From assembly GCA_947565425.1 (NCBI GenBank), contig CANOFW010000002.1, positions 62,001 to 126,000 of the forward strand: a stretch of DNA of 64,000 bases. The letters are read 5' to 3'. A program made the position numbers and the translations under genes. This DNA is from an uncultured Lachnospiraceae bacterium. Lineage in GTDB: Bacteria > Bacillota > Clostridia > Lachnospirales > Lachnospiraceae. The notes under the pieces are model-generated. The model saw nothing but the letters and a program-made list of their open reading frames with translations, made no database searches and had not been told where the DNA came from. Shown piece by piece: positions 26,681-35,600 of this stretch; within the stretch, counting starts at the first letter, position 1; each line of letters starts with the position of its first letter.

Positions 26681-26740
26681 AAAATATACGTATATTTTAT
26701 GCGTAAACCTGTTTACATACATTTAACAACAGCGTATAAT
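26681..26740 (+). promoter_or_regulatory. hicAB promoter with palindromic operators
   Basis: -35 TTTACA (26712-26717), 17-bp spacer, -10 TATAAT (26735-26740). The palindrome GTAAACCTGTTTAC (26703-26716) overlaps the -35. A perfect 18-bp palindrome AAAATATACGTATATTTT lies at 26681-26698. Both are suited to HicB autorepression. The rest of 26425-26680 shows no gene. Confidence 0.7.
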
Positions 26741-26762
26741 ATTTTTATAAGGAGGACACCAC

Positions 26763-26945
26763 ACGACGGTTCGGGAAATACTAAAAAAACTCCACAAAGA
26801 TGGATGGTACGAAATGAATCAAGAATGTTCTCATATAAGCCTAAAACATCCATCTAAACCCGGAAAGGTTACCGTGCCAAACCACAGCGGAGACCTGAAA
26901 CCTGGAACGCTGAACAGTATTTAAAAACAAGCCGGGCTTAAATAG
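26763..26945 (+). pseudogene. hicA: HicA toxin gene, apparently inactivated (no start codon, late stop)
   Basis: The translated frame reads TVREILKKLHKDGWYEMNQE, then CSHISLKHPSKPGKVTVPNH, then SGDLKPGTLNSI-stop-KQAGLK. This is a HicA mRNA interferase with the catalytic His in CSHISLKHP. Two lesions are visible. Where ATG is expected, 7 bases after AAGGAGG, the codon is ACG (26763-26765), and no in-frame start exists before the stop at 26748. Codon TTA of the usual NSILKQAGLK end is TAA (26922-26924), removing the last seven residues. The HicB gene downstream is intact. ACG initiation cannot be excluded, but together the changes suggest a disarmed toxin. Confidence 0.8.
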
Positions 26946-26986
26946 CCCTACTATCTGTGTTTCTACAGAATAAAAGGAGATTATTT

Positions 26987-27400
26987 ATGCAGAATCTAAC
27001 ATACTTTGCAGTTTTTGAGCCAACGAAAGACGGCTCGTACAGCATTTACTTTCCCGATTTACCCGGATGTATCAGCTTTGGAAATACCCTTGAAGAAGCT
27101 GCACACATGGCAGCAGAAGCTGCCAACCTTCATATATACAGCATGGAATGTGAGCATGAAGAAATTCCTACCCCCTCTGACACCCTGTCCAAACAAGATA
27201 TTGAGGGCAATATTATAATGCCAATTACCATTCATCCAGATTTATTCCGCATGAAAAAAGACAACGAACGTATTAAAACAAATATCACACTCCCAGCGTG
27301 GCTAAAGAGACTAGCCGAAGAAAAAAAGGTAAACTATTCCAGACTTTTAGAATCTGCTCTTATGGAATATTTGCAAATCCCTATGTCTAGAAGGCAATAA
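26987..27400 (+). CDS. hicB: HicB antitoxin
   Basis: A 137-aa antitoxin. The N-terminal HicB fold (YFAVFEPTKDGSYSIYFPDL, PGCISFGNTLEEAAHMAAEA) would bind HicA. The C-terminal ribbon-helix-helix segment (IKTNITLPAWLKRLAEEKKV, then NYSRLLESALMEYLQI) would bind the operator upstream of hicA. The start at 26987 is set by AAAAGGAG 8 bases upstream; a longer reading from 26957 is unlikely. With HicA degraded, it may persist as a free-standing regulator or simply be on its way to loss. Confidence 0.9.
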   Translation: MQNLTYFAVFEPTKDGSYSIYFPDLPGCISFGNTLEEAAHMAAEAANLHIYSMECEHEEIPTPSDTLSKQDIEGNIIMPITIHPDLFRMKKDNERIKTNITLPAWLKRLAEEKKVNYSRLLESALMEYLQIPMSRRQ

Positions 27401-27454
27401 TTAAACGCTCTGCTGTTCTATATCAATCTCTCAAGAACAGTAGTTACATACCAT

Positions 27455-28534
27455 TTAACGAATCACCCCTCCACCAACCACCATATCCCCATCATAAAAC
27501 ACCACTGCCTGCCCAGGCGTGATGGCGCGCACCGGCTCATGGAACTGGCAAATAACCCTGTCCTGATCCGCCTTATGGATGGTACAGGGTGCTCCCTTAT
27601 GGCTATAACGAATCTTGGCGGTAACTTCCATTTCCCCCTGTAAATCAGGAATCGACATGAAATTCAAACTGTCTGCGCAAAGTATGTCGCCAAAAACTTG
27701 TTCATTACTGCCCAGCACGACTTCATTCGTCTCTGGGCGTATTTCTGTGACAAAGACAGGGGTTCCTAAGGCGATGCCCAGACCCTTGCGCTGCCCGATC
27801 GTGTAATGGGTAATTCCTTTATGCTGCCCTAGAATCTGACCGTCTACGGTCACAAAATTTCCCGCTGGCGGAACTTCTTCTTTTGCTTCCCGCTCAATAA
27901 ATCCGGCATAATCATTATCCGGGATAAAGCAAATTTCCTGGCTGTCCGGCTTATTTGCTGTGCGAAGTCCAATTTGCTCCGCTAGAGCACGAATTTCTTC
28001 TTTCGTATAGTCTCCCACCGGCATCAACGTGTGCGCAAGCTGATACTGCGTCAGATTATACAACGCATATGTCTGGTCTTTCGCCGCAGTTGCAGATGTG
28101 CGCAGCGTATATCTGCCGTTTGCAAGCTGTATAATCCTTGCATAATGTCCAGTAGCGATATATTCTGCTCCGATGTCCATGCTGCGCTTTAACAGCGATT
28201 CCCACTTCACATAACGATTACAGGCAATACAGGGATTGGGTGTACGCCCATGCAAATACTCCGCCACGAAATAGTCCATAACATTTTTCTTAAATTCTGT
28301 CTTAAAATTCATCACATAGTATGGAATGTCAAGCATCTGTGCAACGCGCCTGGCGTCCTCTACCGCTGATAAGCCGCAACATCCGCCGTTTTCTTCCAGC
28401 ACGTCTTCTTCCTCATCCTGCCAAATCTGCATGGTTACGCCAATGACCTCGTAACCCTGTTCTTTTAAAAGCCAGGCTGCCACCGAGGAATCTACGCCGC
28501 CAGACATTCCTACTACTACTTTCTTTTTATTCAT
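27455..28534 (-). CDS. mnmA: tRNA-specific 2-thiouridylase
   Basis: Thiolates U34 of Lys, Glu and Gln tRNAs using sulfur passed from the cysteine desulfurase. The 359-aa protein starts [20 protein letters not shown] (PP-loop), has the first catalytic Cys in [35 protein letters not shown], the second Cys in [12 protein letters not shown], and a C-terminal barrel with [11 protein letters not shown] 28534 has GGAG 8 bases upstream. It is the last gene of iscR-iscS-iscU-mnmA, coupling sulfur mobilisation to tRNA modification. Confidence 0.96.
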   Translation of the reverse strand: MNKKKVVVGMSGGVDSSVAAWLLKEQGYEVIGVTMQIWQDEEEDVLEENGGCCGLSAVEDARRVAQMLDIPYYVMNFKTEFKKNVMDYFVAEYLHGRTPNPCIACNRYVKWESLLKRSMDIGAEYIATGHYARIIQLANGRYTLRTSATAAKDQTYALYNLTQYQLAHTLMPVGDYTKEEIRALAEQIGLRTANKPDSQEICFIPDNDYAGFIEREAKEEVPPAGNFVTVDGQILGQHKGITHYTIGQRKGLGIALGTPVFVTEIRPETNEVVLGSNEQVFGDILCADSLNFMSIPDLQGEMEVTAKIRYSHKGAPCTIHKADQDRVICQFHEPVRAITPGQAVVFYDGDMVVGGGVIR

Positions 28535-28591
28535 GATATCGGCTCCAGTACAAGGATCTCCTCCCTATCTACTTTTTGGGCTCATATACGA

Positions 28592-28635
28592 GACCTCAGG
28601 ACTCTCCCCAACTTCGTTGGGTCCCCCCTCAGGTC
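28592..28635 (-). other. stem-loop between iscU and mnmA
   Basis: GACCTCAGG (28592-28600) pairs with CCTCAGGTC (28627-28635) with one mismatch, and an inner CCCAAC/GTTGGG hairpin extends it. No T-run follows on the minus strand, so it may be an mRNA processing or stability element rather than a terminator. Confidence 0.4.
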
Positions 28636-28637
28636 AA

Positions 28638-29075
28638 TTAATAATCTTCCTCTTCTTCTTCCTCGCTGATATCGTTCTTGGGCTTTTCCAATCCTTCGAT
28701 TGTAATTCCGTTTTTCTCAGCATAGTCCCAGAGCGCAGCATGAATCGCTTCCTCCGCCAAGAGAGAACAGTGAACTTTTACAGGCGGAAGCCCGTCTAAC
28801 GCTTCCATAACCGCCTTGTTGGTGACCTTTAACGCCTCCTGCACGGTCTTGCCCTTAACGAGTTCCGTCGCCATAGAACTGGTTGCCACGGCAGCTCCAC
28901 AGCCAAAGGTTTTAAATTTCACGTCTTGAATGATTCCATCCTCATCAATGTCCAGAAAAATGCGCATGATGTCTCCGCATTTGGCATTGCCAACAGTGCC
29001 TACGCCGCTGGCATTTTCTATCTCTCCAACATTTCTGGGATTTTTGAAATGATCCATTACTTTTTCACTATACAT
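28638..29075 (-). CDS. iscU: Fe-S cluster assembly scaffold IscU/NifU-like
   Basis: A 145-aa scaffold on which [2Fe-2S] and [4Fe-4S] clusters are built from sulfur delivered by IscS. The three ligand cysteines sit in the standard places: VGNAKCGDIMRIFLD, FKTFGCGAAVATSS and PPVKVHCSLLAEEAIHAA. The N-terminus YSEKVMDHFKNPRNVGEIE is diagnostic. The C-terminus ends in a run of Glu (EEEEEEDY), typical of clostridial versions. It lies 64 bp after iscS in the iscR-iscS-iscU-mnmA order. Confidence 0.96.
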   Translation of the reverse strand: MYSEKVMDHFKNPRNVGEIENASGVGTVGNAKCGDIMRIFLDIDEDGIIQDVKFKTFGCGAAVATSSMATELVKGKTVQEALKVTNKAVMEALDGLPPVKVHCSLLAEEAIHAALWDYAEKNGITIEGLEKPKNDISEEEEEEDY

Positions 29076-29139
29076 TTGTTTTCCTCCATTTTACAGCATT
29101 GTATCTTAACATTTAAACGCTCTCACCATTCTCATGAGG

Positions 29140-30324
29140 TTATGAATTGTTCTTTTTCATATAATCCTCATACAACGGGGACATTTCCCGCAGTTGGGTA
29201 ACAATTTCCTTGATTGCATCCACCGTATAATCAATATCTTCTAATGTAGTGTCCGCCCCAAGTGTCAGACGCAAGGAGCCGTGGGCAATCTCATGCGGAA
29301 GCCCGATGGCAAGCAATACATGGGACGGATCCAGAGAACCGGATGTGCAGGCAGAACCTGAAGAACCACAAATCCCTTTCATATCCAGCATAATCAGCAA
29401 TGATTCTCCCTCTACAAATTGGAAACAGAGGTTCACATTGTTTGGCAGACGGTTCGTCCTGTCACCGTTGACCCGGGTAAAAGGAATCTCTTTGAGCACA
29501 CGCTCCATCAAATGATCCCTGAGCTGGCGCTCTTTTTCTGTACGCTCCGCCATTGTAGAAAGGGCAAGTTCGGTTGCTTTACCAAATCCTACAATGCCAG
29601 GAACATTTTCTGTCCCTGCGCGTCGTTTCCTCTCCTGCGCCCCTCCGTGAAGGAAGGAGCGAATCTTTACACCTTTGCGGATGTAGAGAAAACCAATTCC
29701 TTTGGGCCCGTTTAACTTGTGCCCGCTGCTGCTAAGCATGTCGATATTCAGCTCATCTACGTTGATAGGCACCTGCCCAAAAGCCTGAACTGCGTCTGTA
29801 TGGAATAATACACCATGCTCCTTGGCAATCTTACCAATCTCCGCCACCGGCTCAATCGTGCCAATCTCATTGTTGGCAAACATAATAGAAATAAGTATCG
29901 TATCCGAACGGATCGCCTTCTTTAATTCTTCCAGTTTCACCACGCCAAATTCATCCACATCGAGATATGTCACTTCAAATCCATTCTTCTCTAACCACTC
30001 GCAGGTATGAAGAATTGCATGATGCTCAATCTTGCTGGTAATGATGTGCTTTCCTTTGTCTTTATATGCCTCGGCTGTGGCCTTCAGCGCCCAGTTATCC
30101 GACTCGCTGCCCCCTGCCGTAAAATAAATTTCGTTATCCTTGGCCCCGATAGCGCGTGCAATGATTTCCCTCGCCTCAGTGACGGCCTCCTTGCTCTTTG
30201 CTCCGAACTCATACACCGTAGAAGCATTCCCGTATAATTCGCTAAAATACGGAAGCATCGCCTCCACTACTTCCGGTGACGTCCGGGTCGTTGCCGCATT
30301 ATCCAGATATATCATTTTCTCCAT
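29140..30324 (-). CDS. iscS: cysteine desulfurase
   Basis: PLP enzyme (394 aa) releasing sulfur from cysteine for Fe-S clusters and tRNA thiolation. Marks include YLDNAATTRTSPEV at the N-terminus, TAGGSESDNWALK, FHTDAVQAFGQ, the PLP Lys in SSSGHKLNGPKGIGFLYI, and the active-site Cys in the mobile loop GICGSSGSACTSGSLDPSHV. It is 15 bp downstream of iscR and upstream of iscU, so it belongs to the same operon. The gene name nifS is used equally for Clostridia. Confidence 0.96.
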   Translation of the reverse strand: MEKMIYLDNAATTRTSPEVVEAMLPYFSELYGNASTVYEFGAKSKEAVTEAREIIARAIGAKDNEIYFTAGGSESDNWALKATAEAYKDKGKHIITSKIEHHAILHTCEWLEKNGFEVTYLDVDEFGVVKLEELKKAIRSDTILISIMFANNEIGTIEPVAEIGKIAKEHGVLFHTDAVQAFGQVPINVDELNIDMLSSSGHKLNGPKGIGFLYIRKGVKIRSFLHGGAQERKRRAGTENVPGIVGFGKATELALSTMAERTEKERQLRDHLMERVLKEIPFTRVNGDRTNRLPNNVNLCFQFVEGESLLIMLDMKGICGSSGSACTSGSLDPSHVLLAIGLPHEIAHGSLRLTLGADTTLEDIDYTVDAIKEIVTQLREMSPLYEDYMKKNNS

Positions 30325-30339
30325 ATTCTTACACCTCTG

Positions 30340-30768
30340 CTATTGAATTGTTTTGCTCTCTCGCACAAGCTCACCGATATAAATACTATCCACGGTATCA
30401 TTGATGCTGTCATTGATCCGCTTCCAGACAATTTTACTTACACACTGTGAAGAACCGTTACAATGCGTGGCATTATCATTGTCAATACCCGCGCACTCCA
30501 CCGGAATCAAATCACCTTCCAATGCCCTCAGAACATCTCCCACAGAAATCTCGTCTGCTGGCCGGGCAATGCTGTAACCGCCGTTCACGCCGCGGACACT
30601 CCTCACAAGACCCGCTTTCTTCAGCTTCGCCATAAGCTGTTCCAGATAGCTGACAGAAATCTCCTGTCTCTGTGCAATCGTCGCCAGAGACACCGGTTGG
30701 CTCTCCCCACAGACGGCAAGGTCAATAAAAGCTCTCAGCCCATATCTTCCCTTCGTAGATAATTTCAA
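30340..30768 (-). CDS. iscR: Rrf2-family Fe-S regulator IscR
   Basis: A 142-aa winged-helix regulator that represses isc genes when it carries a cluster. KLSTKGRYGLRAFIDLAV and QRQEISVSYLEQLMAKLKKA form the DNA-binding part. Cluster ligands are the three cysteines in VECAGIDNDNATHCNGSSQC, with C-x10-C-x5-C spacing, wider than in E. coli. The start is taken as TTG 30768 because the family starts MKLSTKGRYG and AAGGTGG is close upstream; ATG 30783 is the alternative. A perfect 6-bp-armed palindrome about 100 bp upstream is a likely operator. Confidence 0.9.
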   Translation of the reverse strand: MKLSTKGRYGLRAFIDLAVCGESQPVSLATIAQRQEISVSYLEQLMAKLKKAGLVRSVRGVNGGYSIARPADEISVGDVLRALEGDLIPVECAGIDNDNATHCNGSSQCVSKIVWKRINDSINDTVDSIYIGELVRESKTIQ

Positions 30769-30867
30769 ATTCCCACCTTCCATCTGCTTTCTGTACGGCA
30801 AATATAGGCATAGCATTCCTTGTGCCTATTTTACCTTGCTTCTTCCTTTTTAGGCTTCCTTTTCAAT

Positions 30868-30888
30868 ATCCGAGTATTTTAGTCGGAT
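30868..30888 (-). promoter_or_regulatory. putative IscR/Rrf2 operator
   Basis: Inverted repeat ATCCGA (30868-30873) and TCGGAT (30883-30888) with a 9-bp AT-rich centre containing TATTTTA. This form, CCGACTAnnnTnnTCGG-like, is typical of Rrf2-family sites, and it lies upstream of iscR. Confidence 0.6.
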
Positions 30889-31047
30889 TTCATTACAAAC
30901 GCATAGTATCATGGTTTTATTCTGCTGTCAAGTTGATTTTTTATGCATGACGGAGATTTTCTGTTTACTGATTTTTTATGACCGTGAATAGTAGCCGTTT
31001 TTTTCACATATGTTTTATATAACTCTTTTGATAACTTTGGAGCATTT

Positions 31048-32493
31048 ATGAATTCTGACTCTCTACGCAAGCATCCGCTAATTGCGGGCACAATGCTCTT
31101 AACCCTCGCCGGGGTTCTTTCCCGGGTCATTGGCTTTTTCTATAGAATATTCCTCTCACAGAAGATTGGTGCCGAGGGAATGGGCATTTACCAACTTACC
31201 GTCCCTATTTATATCCTCACGATTTCCTTAACTTCCTCCGCCATACAGACGGCTATCTCACGTTTTGTAGCACAAGCTGCCGTTGCTGCCATCCCCGGCT
31301 GCTGCACGCCCTCGAAAGGAAGCGGATGTACATTTTCCAATATGGACAGCCGCCCATCCTTCTCTTGGAGAAATTTAAGCTTACACAGGCACACGAGAAA
31401 AGATTACTGCAATGAAAGCTGTTACCTATGCGCTGGGCTCATTCTCTCATTGTCTCTGTCCTTCCTGTGCACCTATTTTCTCTATCAATTTGCCGAGCCG
31501 ATCGCCGTACACTTTTTAGAGGAGCCAAGATGTACCTCCCTCTTGCAGATTATTGCGCTCTCCATTCCCTTTGGAGCTGTCCATTCCTGTATCAATGGAT
31601 ATTTCTATGGTTTGAAAAAAACCTTCGTGCCCGCCGCCTCCCAATTGTTGGAACAGGTTGTCCGCGTGGCAGGCGTTTGGCTGTTTTTTGAAATTTCTAT
31701 GGAAAAATACCACGCCATTTCCCTTAATCTCGTGGTCTGGGGACTGGTTGCCGGGGAAGCTGCCGCCATGCTGTTTTCCATAAGCTTTGTGCGCCTGAAA
31801 AAAAGCCGCGGCAGCAAGATGCAGGCAATGCAGCAGATTTTTTTCCTGTCCCTGCCTCTGACGGCAAACCGGGTAATGGTGAATCTTTTACAAAGCATGG
31901 AAGCCGTAATGCTTCCGGGACAGCTCAGGCTGTACGGCTATTCCGCTTCCGAAGCGTTAAGCGTATATGGCATCCTTACCGGAATGGCGCTGCCTATGGT
32001 ACTGTTCCCATCCGTGCTGACAAACTCCGTCTCCGTCATGCTGCTGCCCCTCATTGCGGAAGCACAGGAAAAACAAGAAAGACGCTACATCATCAATGCT
32101 ATCAAGAAAACATGCTTCTACAGCCTTCTTTTAGGATTCCTCTGCACCGTGTTCTTCCTGATTACCGGAAAATGGATAGGCTCCGTACTGTTCTCCAATG
32201 AGCTTGCCGGAACCTTTATCGTAATCCTGGGATGGATTTGCCCCTTCCTCTATCTGTCCACAACGCTGCACAGCATTTTAAACGGCCTCGGCAAGACGAC
32301 CTCCACCTTCTTCTTGAATATCATAGGGCTTGGCATCCGCATCGCCTTTGTCCTGTTCGTAATTCCCCTTGCCGGAATCAAGGGCTACCTTTGGGGAACG
32401 CTGCTTAGCCAAATCTGTATGGCAGGCGGCGCGCTGCTGATGCTGATGCTTAACTCCGGTGGAGCCAAGAAATATCTAAAAATCAAACATTAG
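31048..32493 (+). CDS. MOP-superfamily flippase, SpoVB/MATE-like polysaccharide exporter
   Basis: A 481-aa membrane protein with about 12-14 helices, related to SpoVB/MurJ/Wzx lipid-linked sugar flippases. The start is typical: LIAGTMLLTLAGVLSRVIGF, FYRIFLSQKIGAEGMGIYQL, then TSSAIQTAISRFVAQ. Residues about 75-118 (containing GCCTPSKGSGCTFSNMDSRP and LHRHTRKDYCNESCY) are Cys-rich and polar, unlike the roughly 20-residue loop usual between helices here; this could be an insertion. The remainder (AGLILSLSLSFLCTYFLYQF onward) is normal. GGAG lies 5 bases before ATG 31048. It is monocistronic and ends at a strong terminator. Confidence 0.82.
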   Translation: MNSDSLRKHPLIAGTMLLTLAGVLSRVIGFFYRIFLSQKIGAEGMGIYQLTVPIYILTISLTSSAIQTAISRFVAQAAVAAIPGCCTPSKGSGCTFSNMDSRPSFSWRNLSLHRHTRKDYCNESCYLCAGLILSLSLSFLCTYFLYQFAEPIAVHFLEEPRCTSLLQIIALSIPFGAVHSCINGYFYGLKKTFVPAASQLLEQVVRVAGVWLFFEISMEKYHAISLNLVVWGLVAGEAAAMLFSISFVRLKKSRGSKMQAMQQIFFLSLPLTANRVMVNLLQSMEAVMLPGQLRLYGYSASEALSVYGILTGMALPMVLFPSVLTNSVSVMLLPLIAEAQEKQERRYIINAIKKTCFYSLLLGFLCTVFFLITGKWIGSVLFSNELAGTFIVILGWICPFLYLSTTLHSILNGLGKTTSTFFLNIIGLGIRIAFVLFVIPLAGIKGYLWGTLLSQICMAGGALLMLMLNSGGAKKYLKIKH

Positions 32494-32514
32494 ACGCTTG
32501 CTATGAACATAAAA

Positions 32515-32552
32515 AACATACCAGCTCCTGTTTTTCTTAAAGCTGGTATGTT
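32515..32552. terminator. bidirectional terminator
   Basis: AACATACCAGCT (32515-32526) and AGCTGGTATGTT (32541-32552) form a perfect 12-bp stem, with A-tract upstream and TTTTTA downstream. It serves both the flippase gene and the leftward GH43 operon. Confidence 0.9.
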
Positions 32553-32605
32553 TTTATTGATCATTTTAAAAATCTATCCGATAATCATCCCTAATAGATA
32601 TTTTA

Positions 32606-35600
32606 CTATTTTACTGTAATCGTTATCTTTGCTTTCCTGTTATTGAAAGTCTTCACCACTATGTTTGCCTTACCTCTCTTCTTTGCCTTTACTTTGCCGG
32701 ATTTCGATACCGTCACAACCTTCTTATTATTAGAGGTATAGGTTATCTTATTGCTGGCGGCATTCTTGGGTCTCATCTTAACCTTAATTTGATAAGATTT
32801 ACCCTTTTTCAAACTCTTTTTCGCAGCATTGAGCGTTATCTTTACGGGAGCCGCTTTGACCGTTACTTTACAGGTTGCTTTCTTGCCGCCTGCCTTTGCA
32901 GTAATCGTCACGCTACCCTTTTTCTTTGCCTTTACCACGCCCTTGGAAGATACCGTAACAATTCCTTTCTTACTCATGCTCCATGACACTTTTCTGTTGA
33001 CCGCATTCTTTGGCGTTACGACTGCGCTTAAAGTAAACGATTCTTTTACGCCCAGAGTCAGCTTCGTCTTATTAAGCTTTACCTTAGATACAGATGGGTT
33101 TGTGCTCACTGGTTTCTGCTTTATGATAATTTTCGCCGTTACCCGTCTGTTTTCCTCTGCCAGTTCTTCCTCATAACTCATTTTCAATATCGGCGTGCCG
33201 TCTATGGCCCAATGCACACGTTTGAGCCTTGCCTGGCGGCAGGGGTCATACAGGGAATCTGAACTTGCCCACTGGCACTTGTTCTGATAGCATTCTTCAC
33301 TCCTGGCATGGTACACGAAAATGGGGTTTCCCTCTTCATCTACGGTAAAGGAGTTATGTCCAGGGCCGTACTCCCCCGGGACATCGGAAGAAGTCAGAAC
33401 AGGGTATGCCTGTTTCTTCCACGCAGACGCATCCAGAAGGTTCGCATTTTCATCTATGGAAAGCAGCCCCACGCAGTATTCCGGTCCCGTACCGGAGGCA
33501 GAATATGCCACATAAATTTTTCCATTATTCTTAATCACGGATGGTCCTTCATTTACATTTACGACCTGACGCTCCCAGGCATATTCCGGTTTGGTTATCA
33601 AAACAGAATCTGAAATGCATTCTACGGGGTTATCGGGATTGATTTCCGCCATCAGCAAAGAAGAATTTCCTACTGTCTGCGCCCAAATCACATACCATCG
33701 CCCCTGATTCTCAAAAACCGTCATATCTAAAGAAAAATTGGAAAATGCGGTTCTGTCCGTTGCTTTTGCCTGCATGATGCCCATAGGCGTCCAGCTCGCC
33801 GGATTCATAATATCATCCGGATTAGTGCATTTCAGCACATGGGGACGGATTCCCCAACTGCTTCCTCTCTCAATACTGGATGTATAGAATACATAGTAAT
33901 TATCTTTGACCAAACGGATTTCCGGAGCCCAGATATAACGGAATTCGTCATCTGAATTCTTGCATTCCCAAATCGCAATTTCCTCCGCATTCTGAAGCCC
34001 TTCAATGGTCTTAGAACGCCGCATGGCAATCCTGTCATATCCGATTCCCTGTCGTTCCTCTTCCGCTCCGCATACGGGATAAGACGCCGTAAAATAATAA
34101 TACCCATCGTTCCCCTTTAAGATACAGGGGTCCGCCCGCTGTTCGATAAACGGGTTGGGATACTGCATCTGCTTTACCGTTCCTTTTACGGTATAAGTCC
34201 CCGGCTTTTTCACATCTATTTTGGCAATGTCCCGGCTGTCCCAATCCACTGACATGTCTTTTTCCGTCCCATCGCTGTAGAGAGCTGTGACCTTTTGGGA
34301 AGCCATCAGAGAAGCCGCATTGTTCCCATCCTTTAATTCCAGATCAATTGATTTCATGCCAATATTCTTCACCACGTCAAACTTACCTGTCACGCGCTCA
34401 TATTCCGCTTGGCCTAAGCTGATAATATTCCCAATCTCAGTTCCTTCCGGCAGGCTGCCGGAAGCGTCCTTATTCTCCTGTTGATATACGGCTGGCGCCT
34501 GCTCTAAAACTCTTGCAAAATCTTTCGTTACTGCACGGTAAGTCTTACTGCCGTCACTCCAATAAATTTCATACCGGATATCATCCGCATCATAGCTTAC
34601 CGCTTTCACCTGAAGCCCGCCTGCCACCGCATAATCCAATGACAGCCTTCTCTCATTCGTAAATTCTGTCAAATCCTCAGAGTCATATACATAAATATAT
34701 TTTTCACTGTTTCCTACATTTTTAGCAACCAGCCCATAAGAGCCATCCGCTTTACGGAACAGGTACATATCACGCAGTCCGTTGGGGCTGGAATTTCCTC
34801 TTCCATCAGCATTATTGGCAAAACATACGCCCGTATTAGAATTTAATGCCGTATAATTGCTCCCATCTTTGCTGTATGCCAAATGCAGGCTGTTGCCCAA
34901 AGAAGCGTTTTCTTTCCAGTTTGTATAAGACATTAAATAGCCATAAGCTTTTGCCGGCACGATTACAGGGTAAGTTCTTGTTACTTCTTTGCGCCCTGTG
35001 CTGCTGTCATATACAATCTGCACTGTCAAATTCAATTTTTGCTCTTTATCGGAATGGACAACCGTACCCTTAACACTTGCACCTTCTTCTTTCAGTGCGA
35101 TTGCCTTCGGATTACTGCTGGTCCAGGACACTGTAATATCAACGGCTGGGGAACCAGGCAGCTCTATGTCGCCCATAACAATGGCATCGACAGAAAGGCC
35201 AGCTAAAAGTTCCTCATAAAGATTATCTTTGGACGCGCCCTTCACCTTTACCTTAAATTCTTTCGTATCCGACTGTTTCCCGATAGTAATCCTGGCTGTC
35301 AATATTACATCCACATCTCTGGAGCTGTCCCTGTGCACTTCCCCTTCATTGGATATTACGGAAGGCTGGCTGCTTTCCCAGCTAATGGACGCTCCATTGC
35401 TTCCCTCCGCAGGTAACTGCAAATCAGTGGTCACCCCAGAAATATCGCCTAAATCCAAATCAGCCTTTGCGCTTTGTATGCCTGCACTGATAATGCCTGT
35501 CTGGTCCGCCTCAGACGGCATGTCGCCGTAATACGCTTCCCATATTTCCCTCTGGGTCAGGGCAGTTTGATAGACCTTTACTCCATACACACCGCCTTTG

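Noticed and set aside
28535-28637. T-box or other riboswitch before mnmA
   Set aside because: The hairpin has no T-box sequence and no antiterminator; mnmA is more simply the last gene of the isc operon.
30909-31130. 73-aa basic minus-strand ORF at the start of the flippase gene
   Set aside because: It overlaps the real gene, lacks a Shine-Dalgarno and resembles no protein.
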